From Anagrus nilaparvatae (lineage: Eukaryota > Arthropoda > Insecta > Hymenoptera > Mymaridae): 64,000 nt of DNA. The position numbers and the translations under genes are program-made. The stretch is from the NCBI GenBank assembly GCA_022575985.1, contig JAKSXM010000014.1, positions 26,164,001 to 26,228,000 on the forward strand, in the 5' to 3' direction. Shown here piece by piece: positions 23,926 through 36,921 of the stretch. How positions within the stretch are numbered: the first letter of the stretch is position 1; each line of letters begins with the position of its first letter. The notes under the pieces were generated by a model. It ran no database searches. It was not told where the DNA came from and was given only the letters and a program-made list of their open reading frames with translations.

Positions 23926-25876
23926 CCGTTTTCGAAAAGTGGATTTCCCCTTGCCATTAGCGGAATTTTTTCGTTTTGTGCAAGAAAAAGAAATTCCATT
24001 AACCGTAAGCAGATCTTTTTTTCAGTGTACTTCTGCCATAACTAATAATCACTTACTAATTTCTGCCATACCATTGAAATTGTATACAATCTCTCTAGAC
24101 CATTTATAAAATTCTATTTGGAATATTCCATATATTTGAAGACATTTATATCAATATATAAAAACATGAAAAATCATATAATTCATTTATATATAAGCCA
24201 AGTCTCCTTGGATTTATAAAATAGAAATATAAAAAATCCCATTAACTTTATGTCTTTCTCGAAGACACCAAAATATCATAAAAATAAAAAAATAATATTT
24301 ATTTTTTATTTTTTCTCAATCGTAAGCAAAATTTTTTTTACAAAGTTATAAAATAAAAACATAACAGATAATTGTTTATTAAAAAATGAATTACCCTCTA
24401 GGAAAAAATCATTTTAAAAATAATAAAAAAATAATAAAACAAAAAATAATCTATTTGGTATATGCAATAATAAAAATATATCAAAGTGTAACGACAATTC
24501 AATATATCTAGTAAAACGAAAAAAAAAAAAACAAATTGACGCATTGCACATACATACATATAAATATACATATTTTTATGCATCAAAATTTGATATATAT
24601 GCATATAAGTCTGGAAGTTAAAAAAATTGCTTTAATTTGCGATTTCCGGGCAAAATTGGTATCCAGTTAATAAAAAAAAAACAAAAATGATTTCTAAAAT
24701 TTTAGGATATTAAATCAAAATCTAGTAAGAATAGTTCACAAACTTTGGGTATCCAATTTGCTACACGCTTGAAGGTTGGGCCAGCAATACCGAGAAGGAC
24801 TAGTCAATCGAATTAAAAAAACAAGGGATGTTTTTTCGACTATATTAATCCAACCTGGGGACCCAAAACCTAGCATTGAATTCTTCATGTAAATAATGTT
24901 AACTAAGACATAAAAATAACATTGTTTAAAATAAAGCCAAAAATTTTGATTATTTAGAGTCCATCTATAACTATACAGTGCTTAGAAATAATAATGCGAG
25001 CTAAAATATTAGTAATCTTATTATTTGGATAAATGTTGCCTAATTTCCTTCAATAAATAAAAATCAAAGTAATTTTTTAAAACAGATGCCAGTCTAACAT
25101 GCATATTATATTCCTGTAATCCTACTAACACGTATGCCAAAAAAATTGATAACGCAATAGATTATTAAAAAAAGGAAACCAACAGACTAATCATACAGAA
25201 CATCGAAATAAGGACAAACTTATACATATTAAAGGAAATAGTTCAGCAAGTAGCATATATACATAGATAACCTACTAAATTTTTGCGCTCTGATATATAC
25301 ATATTTTATTTAATTTATAAATTTATTTGCGGTAAATGTACATATTTATCCAAGAATTTGAATATATAGTAGTATAAAAAAAAGTGTAACATCCTTCAGA
25401 TTCGGCAGAATTTTTCATAAAAATAAGAGAAAAAAATTTTTTCTCGAATATTATATAAATATCAAACATGCATGAAAATATATATATATTTATAAAAAAA
25501 ACGCGAGGTTAAAAACCCAAGAGGATCAACGACGAAGAGAGAGATTCACTTATATAATATTATCTATGTAGATTTAAAAATTTTTCAATTCAAGCGCCAA
25601 AATTTTACTATATACGTGCTTTCATCTATAAATATATGAATATATTTTTATATGTAAAAAAATATTTTATTATAATAAGTAGAAAAAAAAACTTATATGT
25701 GGCGTATTATTTTACATAAAAAAAAAAGAATCAACGATTTTTATCAGTATTTGTTCATTTTTATGATTAAAAAAAAATTAATTTTTTGAATTTATTTTTA
25801 ATTCTTCATTTATAATATTAACGATATAATTATTTGATATTAAATAAATTGCCACTTTATTCCTTCAAAAAATGTT

Positions 25877-25913
25877 TTCTCGAAAGTGAAATGAATTTAC
25901 GAATGTATATAAA
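25877..25913 (+). promoter_or_regulatory. PSE-TATA-like module 3
   Basis: TTCTCGAAAGTGAAATGAATT (25877-25897), spacer TACGAATG, TATATAAA at 25906. Predicted start near 25936. Confidence 0.55.
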
Positions 25914-26076
25914 TAAGCGTAGTAAAGTGATTTGGTCGTGTGTAATTAAAAATATGTTATTCATCCTTTAAATGACTAAAATTTAGATCTTGAAACCTAA
26001 AATATTGATTTTTATATCACCCTTATGGATTTTATTTTGATTGTTATGTTGCATTGCAATAGCGTGGATCCTGATA

Positions 26077-26266
26077 TCATCAGGGATCTGATTCCGCATT
26101 CATATCACAGTGATACCATCCACAATTTAGTACTGCGCATGCGCAAACAAATGTTTCTAGAAATGGTAGTACTTTTCGCGATGCAGTTTGGTTATAAAAG
26201 TTGATACTTTTTTTGTTTTTCACATGATATGTTATAGATGATACAAATGCAGAATCTATAGGCCCG
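26077..26266 (-). repeat. Dispersed repeat R, copy 1
   Basis: About 190 bases, the reverse complement of 56833-57033. Shared blocks include ATTCATATCACAGTGATA, CAAACAAATGTTT and ACATGATATGTTATAGATGA. A short open minus-strand frame is not conserved between copies, so it is non-coding. Inverse CTGATATC motifs near the edges hint at a small MITE. Confidence 0.7.
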
Positions 26267-26449
26267 GATATCAGCAACAGCTAGTATTAATAAAAATAAT
26301 GTAATATTATGGATATAACTACGATAAAATTACAAAATCAGAATTCTGATCATAAAAGATACGCTGAGTAAAATATAAACTTAAAGATAGTTTTTCAAGA
26401 TCGAAAAAAACGCGTTTTCCCCCCACTGAGAAAAAAAAATTTCGTTTTG

Positions 26450-26560
26450 TCCATGGGAACAAAAAAAGAATACCCCAGATCGCAGTTTACCATCCTCGGT
26501 TTCGCCTCGGATGTTAATTAACGGGCGATCTGGGCCATTCTTTTTTTTTGCTCCCTTGGT
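26450..26560. repeat. Short palindromic element, about 110 bases
   Basis: CCATGGGAACAAAAAAAGAA pairs with TTCTTTTTTTTTGCTCCCTTGG, and CCCAGATCGC with GCGATCTGGG. The centre CATCC..GGATG forms a further hairpin. Small MITE. Confidence 0.75.
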
Positions 26561-27439
26561 TAAAAATGTACTATTACATATCTAGGGCAAAAAAAAACCT
26601 AATTTTTACCCTAGGGCTTTTTTGCCTATTATATGTAAAACTATGTTTTAAATCACGGGAAAAATATGGGGTTCGACTTAAAACCAATATTTTGTCCCTT
26701 GTTTAAAAAATAACTATTTCTGCATTGTTAAAATATGACTAAAAATTTTAAAAAAAAATTTTTAATATGATACACTGAAGTTACATCAGATATTATTTTT
26801 TTTTTTTAGTATATTTTTTTTATGAATTACTTGTATGTAATACGGATTTTTTTCCCTAACTTTTATAATAATTAAAATGTGCATAAGCTTGGGTATAATT
26901 TTTATACTTAAGTTACAAAAAAACATTATTTAAACTTAAATTTCAATAAAAAAACTCATTCTTCAAAATATCATGTTTTCTTACATGAAATTTTAGAATT
27001 TTATAAGAATGTTTTTTCATATCATTTTAATTAAGTATACTTTCTACTTATGATAGTTAAATACGCAATTCTATAAACTAGTTACAGCAAAACTTTATGC
27101 TTTTACAATGCAAAGATATAGTTTTATACATGTCTATTTAATAAAGCCCTTATGACATTTATATCCAGTACAAAAGAGCTTTTCATTCATTAGAGTACAT
27201 ATCTGTTTTAATTAGTTTATATTTGGACGTTGATGATAATTAAATTAAAAACGAATTTCATATGTAAAAATTTAATACAAAATTTTGGTTATATTACTCA
27301 GGTTACATTCAATAAATAATTCATTTACTGGACAAATTTAGATAAGGATAAAGAATGAAGCTGATTTGTGGTAATTATGGAACTAAATGATAGGTATAGT
27401 GCATAAATGGTACGAAATAATCTAAAGATTTTGATACCT

Positions 27440-27620
27440 ATGGTTTAGTAACCGTATTTTTATAATTTGTAATTATTACCCTTTTAAATACCTAATCCCA
27501 AAATATTTTAAGTTCCTGAACCCAAATTATTATATTCCCTAAATTAAAAATAAGTCCATTTGAACCTCCTCTCTCTTCAATTTTGAGATTGCCTAGTACC
27601 TTCTCTTACAAACATGTTAA
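27440..27620 (+). repeat. Minisatellite-bearing dispersed element, partial copy
   Basis: TTATAATTTGTAATTATTACCC, then units TAAGTTCCTGAACCCAAATTA, then GTCCATTTGAACCTCC and CTTACAAACATGTT. Confidence 0.75.
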
Positions 27621-27968
27621 AAAGAAAGAAAATTTCCAACAGTTTAGCTCATCATAATATTTTTTTGTTTGAATCTAAAAAATTTTCTTAATCAAATTCC
27701 AGGTAGTAATTAAAAGTGATATAATAAACTAAAAAATTAAAAATGACTTTTTCTGGTATTGTTTTAACGAGAATCCGGAATTTCTAAATTCACTAAGTGG
27801 TCTCAAATCTCTAAATTTATTATTAAAGAAGCGTTTTTAGTAATATCAACCAAACATAAAAGCTTATCACTACTAAAGCAAAAATACCTAACACAAAAAT
27901 AAAAATGTTTCTAAATTCCTCAGTCGAACAGTTTAACAGTTACACGAAAAATTCAAATAAAAAATATT

Positions 27969-27989
27969 CACACACACACGCACACACAC
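27969..27989. repeat. CA dinucleotide repeat
   Basis: CA units with one CG interruption. Confidence 0.9.
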
Positions 27990-30900
27990 GTGAATTCTTA
28001 AAAATATAATTCAAAAAAAATATAATTTATGTTTATTTTTCGTGAGTAAAAATATAATAAAGAACGTGACTATAAAATAAATTACAAGATCATTTTCTCA
28101 TTAAAATTTTTAAAACATAAATAAAATATAACGTCCAAATTTTCTATTTTATATGCGATATTAAAACTATAAAGAATAAACAAACACGCAGGTACAGTAA
28201 ACACTAATTTTCTTCTATATATTAACGTATTATGTTATAAAAGCCAAAATTGAGTTTAGTAAAGATTCAGTTAAACTTCTAAATGACTTTAGCTTTCAAG
28301 GGTTGTCTAATTATACATACACATAGTAAGGGCTTGTCGAATACATACTCATACATATACTTCGATTGTTTTGACACACGTATACCTAGGATTACATGTA
28401 AAATTACATATACAATAAAAAACTTTTCAAATTAAAAGTTTTGCAAGTCAATAATTTGTTACTAAATTCAAACGTAAATGAGATTTGCCAATATTTTTTA
28501 TTTTAATTATCATTAAAATATGTTTGCTGCATTTGTAAGAAAATAATATATATATATATATGTTGATGAAAAAAAAGATTTTTTTAAAAAATGTTTTTTT
28601 TGAGAGAGAGTATATAATATATTATCTAGGTTATGCAGAGCAGCGTTAACATATTCAAGTGATATTAAAGCATTAATTCAATCAAATAACTAGGGTATAT
28701 GGTACATTACGAAAACGTTAATTCATGTAAATTTCTGATATATGCAAGTGATGTGATTTTCATTTCACAATTATATTCATTCACAAATATATATACGAAT
28801 ATATGAGCCTGTTTTATAGATTTTTAAAAATATTCAATAACATTTGCAGTCTTAACTCTCAAATCCCCCATATCCATCAAATAGAGGTTTTCTATAAAAT
28901 AGTTTTTTTGGGTGACTAATTATGAATTTTAGGGTCCTGAGGTTTAAAAATAAATTTATCAACCTTAAATATACACCCCTAAAAGGAATATTTTTGTAGT
29001 ATATGAATAAGTAATTACGAGTTTTGAGATTTCTTTTGAGAATTTCTTTTTCCCCTACTTCTTTTCCAGGCTAAATTAAAGCTCTTTTTGCAACAAAATT
29101 TAGTAATATTTTTGAACCCTCCACCCCCTTTTTGCACCCTTCACCCTTTGGAACCATTTTTTCATCAAATACGTTTTGAACCTATACTTTCAGGCACCAA
29201 TAACCCCCTTTACCATATATAAATTATAATAATCTAAATAAATAATATACATATATTTGAGACACAAACTTTATCATAATACCAAAGTTAATCAAAACAT
29301 GTTTACTTATGAAATAATACGTATACTCAACAGTACACAATACTATATTCTCTTGAGCAAAATCAAATTATATATTATATGTATTAAACAAAGAGAGAAG
29401 GCAATAGGAAATAAAACAATTGAAATTAAAAGTAATTTGAGGTTGAATTTTATAAATATTGTGCATATACGAGTTTGCTTATTAATTTTATGCTACAATT
29501 TTAAAATTAGCGTAATATTTTTTTACAAATGAGCTAATATTTTGTCTTAATTGGAAACAAGTACAATAATTTTTACATATTGAACTTTAAACATTTATAA
29601 CTTGGATGTGAGAATATATTAAATTTTACTTTTTCTTGTTCTTTTACTTCTATTTGTTTAATATTTGTCATTATATTGTGCATTCTCTTTATTTTGTTTA
29701 ACGGCTATTCATCTAGATTAGACTAAAGCCAAATTTCCGCACTTGGCAATAAGCCGGTTTGCAGCTATTCTATTTTGAAATTTAATTATGAAGGAATGTT
29801 TTGACAAACTATTTGTTAAATTTCTAAAAAATTCGAAACTTGAACTATAATAAATTGGGTATATATTTTTGGTATTTTAAAAATTCATGCTTAAATATTT
29901 CTCTTTTAATAAGGCTTTTAATTTTTAGAACTTCATATTCATTTATTCGCATAATAAACTATTTTTGTGAAACCAAACTTAATTTAAAAAATATCACTAT
30001 GTTAATAAATATCATATTTGCACGTACATAAATTTTATACTTAAAATTTGAAAACTATTGATGACATGTCTATTTAAAGTTACCCTTTGTAAATATTTAT
30101 TATCAGCGTTTTACACTTACTATTTATTCAAGTCAAAAACATTAAATTGATAACTACTATATATATGTGAAAATTTATTTGTGTGTCTATGTTTATGTCT
30201 GTGTGTGTTCCATTATCAGGGTCGAATAAAACTGATGTCAAAATTAGAAAAAAAGTCTGCAGGTGACATAGGCAATAGTTTTGAATTAAAAATGAATTTT
30301 TGGGACCTAAATAAATCATAGGCACTCAAGTTTATAATTAAGCAAAAGGACAGCAGTCGTTTGGGACATTTTGAATATATATGTTCCAGAAAATTTTTTT
30401 GTTAACTTACTAATATATGTACTTGTAAAAAATAAATATGTAAAAAATATTATTAATTAACTTTTTAAAAGAAAAAAAATTGAAAAATCTTTTTTTTGTA
30501 TATAAATGGGGAGGAGTAGTAAGTAGAGTGCAGACTTGCAGCCCCCCAAAACTCTCTTTTTTAGTAATTTTATCTCAAAATAATGCAATATTGTACTTTA
30601 TTTAACAGAGTTAGTAAAAGTTACTTTTGCGTACTGGTTGTTTAACTTTAACGCACTTTTTAAATAGAATTATGTATGAAACTTGAGATACAAATGTATA
30701 TTTTACCAAATGCGACCATTCCCTCTTGGTACTATACACACTTCTGACCCTGAAATCTTTCGCATTTGGTATATTATAACTTTATAACACTTGTTTCATA
30801 AATAACTATTAAAAAATAATCTTGTTACAAAATAATACTCGTTAATTTAACTCTCAATGATTTCTATTAGCTTAAAGAGAAAAGCTCTATTCATACGAAC

Positions 30901-32165
30901 TTCAACGTTAGCTTACTTTTCTCATTATAAGAAATTACATCTCGAGAGTAAGTTATAGCCAAAGGCCTTAAAAGCTCAAATAGTATGCACACTCTTTGTA
31001 AATATACAGAAAAATTTTATTTAGACAAGAGTACTCACTGTGCACTACTCGTTAAATAAAAATTTTTTTCATTCAAAATACAAATTTTTATTTTACGAAT
31101 CTTTAATTATTTTTAATAAAGAACTAACAAACGTTGATTAACTTTAAAGTACGCTTAATTAAAATTCGCCTTTTTAAATAAGTGAATTTTTTTGTTAGAT
31201 TTAGCAAAACACAGTTCTAGATACAGTTTGAATAGAATTTTGATATAATATATAATACTGGAAAATTATTGCTTAAAAGCTAAAAGCTTAATGGTTCAAA
31301 ATTTGTTTATTCTTCATTAAACACTAATTAGTATACTGTATGTCATAATTAACGTTCATAGAAGTACTTGCATTAACTTGAATTAGTAATTAGTTTTAGT
31401 TAAATGTCATTTATTACCATTTGTATTCGAAATATATAATTTTAAACAAAAAAGTTAAAAACAGCATTTTTGTGAGAATTCTTAAAAAAATGCCATTATA
31501 AAAAAAATAATATGAAAAAATACCCTTTAAAATATTTAAAGACTGTTATAAAAGGCTTATGAATATTAAAAAAGTAAAAAAGTTCTTTGAAAAAAAAATG
31601 AATATAAATTTTGTATTTTATAAATTTATTTACCTAGTTTTATATAACTTTTTAAAAATCAATATTGGTTATATCAATTTGACCAATTTTTTGTATTATA
31701 AAATCTAAATATTATTATTTTTTCTTGGCACGTGTTTTTCACTTATGTTTTTTTTTTTTTTTTTATTATACAATAAATTTAAAATAGCAGTTTTTTAAAA
31801 CATATAATTTTATTTATTTTATTTTTTAAATTTGACAAATTCCCAAGTCACAAAACCGACAGAAACTTGAATCAAACGAAGATACGTTTTTTGAAATTTA
31901 TTTAAAAAGAAAGTAGGTAAATATAAATATAACAACATGAAAAGTAAATTTGTGTACATAAAAGAAAAAAGTTTATATAAAAAAAAAACAAAAGATTATA
32001 AATAAAAAATAAAAAGTTTTAATCTTGAATTTATTTATGCAAATTTATGATAGTCTAAGGGTAATTTTTAACGTGATTTATATTTTTGCATTGCTTAAAT
32101 CATAAAAAAATAAGGTTGCCAAAATTTTAGCTATTTGAACCACTTTTAAGTAGAATTATCAATCT

Positions 32166-32516
32166 TACACTGTTCACAAAAAAAATAGAATATTTTCGAA
32201 AAATTAGTAAATTTTCGAAAATAATCGTAAATTTACTAAACTTAGTATATTAACAACAAATTCGAGAATTCTCGATTTTTTCTTTTGAATTTATGAAAAA
32301 GTTTGTAAATAAGCAAATATTTTTTGTAAATTTTCGAAAAAAAATTGTAAATTATCAATTTTTTTCGTGAATTTACAAAAAAAAAAATAGGAAATACTCA
32401 AATTTTTAGTTAATCTACCAAATTTAGTAAATTTACGATTTTTTTCGAAAAATTACTAATTTTTCGAAAATATTCTATTTTTTTGTGAATCTAAGAAAGT
32501 AACTTTTTACAGTGTA
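32166..32516. repeat. MITE with ACAGTGTA end, about 350 bases
   Basis: Palindrome made of CGAAAAATTAGTAAATT-type units. TAGAATATTTTCGAAAAATTA pairs with its inverse near 32450, and the right end is AGTAACTTTTTACAGTGTA. It is the same family as 47792-48129. Confidence 0.7.
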
Positions 32517-35215
32517 TAGTAAGAATTTTTTCTTAGTAAATTTTTGGCTCTACAAGATTAGTGGTTGACTTTATGAGTCAAATTTAATTTAAATAAAATA
32601 AAATTTTTTTTTTATATAACTACCAGACTAATATGCAATAAATAAAAAGAATATTATTTTAAAAATTTGTTGCGCCGACGCAAAGTGTTTTGTAAAACTA
32701 GTACACGAAGTGCAGAAAGCATTTACATAACACAATCGATTACAAATATATATATAAAATTTACACTCACATAAATACACTAATACATAAAATTATATAA
32801 ACTATCTAAAAAGTAAAGCGACTAAATAAAATCATCTTTTTTATTTTTATAAAAAATTTTAAACTAATATGTAAATAACATGTCAAAAAATACTTAAATA
32901 AAGTTGCTTAAAGAGCTTTTTTGTTAAATGAACAGCTATATTAACTGACATATATTTTATATTTATGTATATGAACTTGTTTTTTAAACTTTTTTATTTT
33001 AAAAAATTTTGATAATTCACTTATTTTAAATTATTTCTTCACCAAGTGAGCTACGATTGAGGTTTTATTTTAACAGTATATATTACTCCTTAATTGAAGG
33101 ATGGAACTAACAAAGATGAAAGAAATTGGAGTCAATGAAAGCCCTTTTTGAAGCTAAATAATAAACTACCTTTGAAGTTACAGTTAAAGATTTTTTTATG
33201 AAAATAACTTTTTGAAGTCTGCTATTCTTTCTCAAATTGTGAAGGCGGAATCATTTTTCTGACATGTTTTTAATTAAAACAAGCCATATACAATTCAAAA
33301 CTACTTTCTATGACTACATTTTGTATTTTTTTTTTCTTTAACGTATGAAAACGCTTTATACTGACGACAAAACAGGATCTAATTACTTTAACATGAATCT
33401 TTGGAGGAAATTCTAGTAAAAATGAGAATGGAAAAAGTTTATGTACATTTATTAAGTAGAGTAAAATGATCTTCCTCATGTTTATTGGTGTATTTATTTT
33501 CTATTAAATTTTTTTCAAATTATTATATGGGTTCATGGCATATTTTAGTCCTCAGTTACAGTTGAAGCTCGGGTAAAAGTATCAAAATTCATAAATTAGT
33601 TTTTTTTAGAGTTGATCTATTCGAAAATTTCTTGTCAAACTTTCCTTGGATGTACGTAATTGCTGTTAACTTATTTTTTATGGAACAGTAGAAATATTAA
33701 TTCATCAATGTCAAGTTTCTCCGCTTAAATTTTTAGTAATTACTCAACTTTGAAAATTTTTAAATATTAGCTGAAGTTCAAATATTTTCGTTTTCTAAAA
33801 CTGAGATTTACAACTCAAAATATGAAGTTTGTAATTAAACAAACCAAAACCCAAAAATCCTAAAAAAATCCGACAAATTTAAAAAAAAAATTAAAAATCA
33901 AGCTCATATCCGTATATTTACAGTATATATCACCAACATTATATTGTATTACTTTATTTTTATTATCTTTTATCAATTTCACCCAGTGATTGAATTTATA
34001 ACAGCAATGAACACGCGACTACCTGGTATAATGGACATAATAGTCAATAGCAATTTGATGAAATTATAGGATTAAAAAAAAAATACAGTACATAGTCTAG
34101 AAAGAAAAAAAAACAGTAAACGCACTATAAATGCTGACAGTTTGAAATAGTTTTTATAGTTTGACGATTGCAGTTTTTTTATGTATTATTTATCATATAA
34201 AGGGAATTATATAAAGCTATTTATCATACATCATATATCTTTATTTTATAATAATAATATAGTGTATTTACATTTTTTTTTTATTGAAAACTAAACAGCT
34301 TTGATAAAAAAACAATTATTTTTTTATTGAAAAGTGCTTGAAAAAATGTACATTAGTCGGGGTTAATAAAAATTGAAAAGTTTTATTTTTTAAAAAGTTG
34401 GTTTTTAGAGTTTTCTTCAGTTAACGAAAATTAACTAAAACATTTTAGCTTAAAATTTCTTTTCAATTACTTACTCTGGTTACATTTAGAGCCTAAAAAT
34501 CTGCAATATATTATAAGTTAGTATAGATTACCATGGTGTAATTTGTAATCGCTATAGTATGGACTAAATTTGTTGCATTCACAGGTTGGTCTTTTATTTA
34601 TTTTATCAGTAAAAGAAATCTTTTTAATATAAAATTTTTTTAAAATTAAAAAAAAATTTATTTACATGTTCTATGCTAATGTAGGTAAATATGGCTATAA
34701 TTTGATGTTTTGTAGATATAATAGATGAATTTTAGATTAAATAACTTTTTATTTCTCACTTTATTATTCTATATATATATGGTCATATTCACCTGTAATC
34801 CCATGTCAAAAATTTTGAATTTATAGCGTCCTTTTTTCATCTAATCCATAAAACTCATAAAAGCTCGTGACTTCCCCTCTCTCCCGAAATTTGACTGGAG
34901 CATTTCTCGGATAACCTATAGAGAGAAGATTATATGTGGCCTTTCCCTGGGCTTTAACGGGGTTCAGAGGCCGTGCAAGTCTTCGAATGGGATTTTCAAT
35001 CTGAGTTAAGGGGTCTCGCGAATTTAAAATATCGGATTTAAAATTAAATTATGATTGTCCTCTTTATATAGTGTTTAGAAATCATTTTATTTGCAAGAAA
35101 AATATTACCCCAATTTTGAATTAAAACAACACTGTACCAGAACAGTTTTCATTTAAAATTTTAGCAGCTTTTTTTACACGGTGCCATCTTCTAGATAATT
35201 TAATGGTTAACATTT

Positions 35216-35252
35216 TTCTCGCAAGTGAAATAATTTTTATAAATTATATAAG
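35216..35252 (+). promoter_or_regulatory. PSE-TATA-like module 4
   Basis: TTCTCGCAAGTGAAATAATTT (35216-35236), spacer TTATAAAT, TATATAAG at 35245. Predicted start near 35275. A T-run follows at about 35318. Confidence 0.55.
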
Positions 35253-36524
35253 CACGTGATACTGGCTAAAAATTTAGAAACTCAAAACACAAACAATTTA
35301 GAAAATTTCTCGAAGTTTTTTTGAGAAAAGTTTATTCTCAATTATAATTCTATAGATGGGTAATAGATATATATCTATAAATAAGTAAAAAAAATGCATT
35401 GACTAATGGATTACATCCATGGATACTTGAGCAACTTTGAAGCCCTTAAATCAAAAAGATGTTACTCGAAAACCACAATTACAATGCAAAATGGAAAAGA
35501 TGACAAAAAATATTTTAATTTCTGTGAGATAATTTCATCTGAAAATGCTCATATATATAACTACGTTTGGTTCTATGTACACAGCTTAGATTTTTAATTG
35601 AATTTGGTAAAGTATGATCGATGATTCAATTTTTTTTTATTTAATAAAACACCTAACCTATGCATACATTTGTATATACGTAGAAAATTGCAACCAAAGA
35701 ATGTTTTGAAGAATAGTATTATAATCTATGTACATAAAATAACATAAATCTGTTGAGAGCCATAAGGTTTAACTAATTAAATTAAATTAAATGAGAAATT
35801 TATAAACTTTTCCAAGTTTTTCACACTTGTTTATAATATATTCATATAATTATACAAAGATTTAAATTTATAAAATAAATATAAACGTTTTTTTTTTGTT
35901 ATTTTAGTGCAAATTATGTTCATTTATTTATTTATTATTTTTATAAAACTTTAAACTATTCGTCTAAGTTTTTTCAGTCAAAAACCTTTTATGGCTAAAT
36001 TTATTTCTTAAGCCTTTTTTAGACCTAAATAATTTTTTTTAATATTGTGTGCTTTGACTACACACTTTGGTATAGTAAAAGCACATGGATTTTAAAAATA
36101 ATTAGTAGGTCTACAAAGGGCTTTATATATATATAGCTTTATAGTCTTATTTAATTAGAAAGAAAAATACTGAAAGAAATTATTTTTTACTCAAATAATT
36201 TTTACCGGTCAAATCCAAAATTCAAGCAGCAGTAAATTATGCAAAGGAGAAATGACTCTGTATATTATTATTATTTGATTTATTTGTTAATATACAAAAT
36301 AGTGCACTCTTGTTTTACAAAGTTAATTAATTAATTAAATGTAAATAATATAAATAAAATAAGATATTTTAATAAATTAAAACTAGTCAACATCAGTAAA
36401 TATATTTCAGTATATACAATAATTAAAAAAAAAATAATAAATTTTTAGTAAATATAATACAGTAAAAATAGTAAATATAGTTCATTTATTTATAGTAAAT
36501 ATATGTATGTACAAGATTAGATAG

Positions 36525-36540
36525 TATATATATATATATA
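36525..36540. repeat. TA dinucleotide repeat
   Basis: Short TA tract just upstream (plus-strand sense) of the minus-strand LINE tail. Confidence 0.85.
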
Positions 36541-36627
36541 AGTTTAGCGATAATAATACTGCTGCAGAAATTAAAATAGTATAATGAAATAAGCAATAAA
36601 TACAGCTTCACCTTAAAGTACTTATTG

Positions 36628-36921
36628 TCAATCTAAGTTTGAAAAATATGATTTAATACTTTTTTTAAATTGGGAAAATGATGGAAGGTAACGTATACAG
36701 GGCGGGATGGAATTCCAAAGATTAGCATACTTAACTTGGTAAGATAAAAGTCCAGAATCAGAGGATACTATGGGGATCGCTAGGTCTTTACGAGGTCCTC
36801 TCTGTGGCTTGTCACTGAGATATGGTTTAAAAAAAGGGAGAAGGAAAGGAGGTTCTTTCATCCTTACAATCCTATACATGATTAGCATGGCAAAGTAGTC
36901 ACGACGAGAGTCGTTACCTAG
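36628..36921 (-). mobile_element. 3' end fragment of a third LINE, minus strand
   Basis: The minus-strand frame reads DSRRDYFAMLIMYRI near 36895, then KPYLSDKPQRGPRKDLAIPI and SYQVKYANLWNSIPPCIR, and ends FKKSIKSYFSNLD. The RR..YF..L..YRI start, the LWNSIPP motif and the FKK..K.Y ending are typical of the extreme C-terminus of many reverse transcriptases of non-LTR elements. The frame closes upstream at about 36921, so only the last 95 or so codons remain. The clade cannot be named from this piece. Confidence 0.75.

Noticed and set aside
26080..26277. 65-codon minus-strand frame
   Set aside because: It coincides with dispersed repeat R, and the second copy (56833-57033) does not keep the frame open.
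28739..28775. Possible seventh PSE-TATA module (GCAAGTGATGTGATTTT, then TTATAT)
   Set aside because: The left half of the motif is missing and the TATA box is offset; kept out of the count of six.
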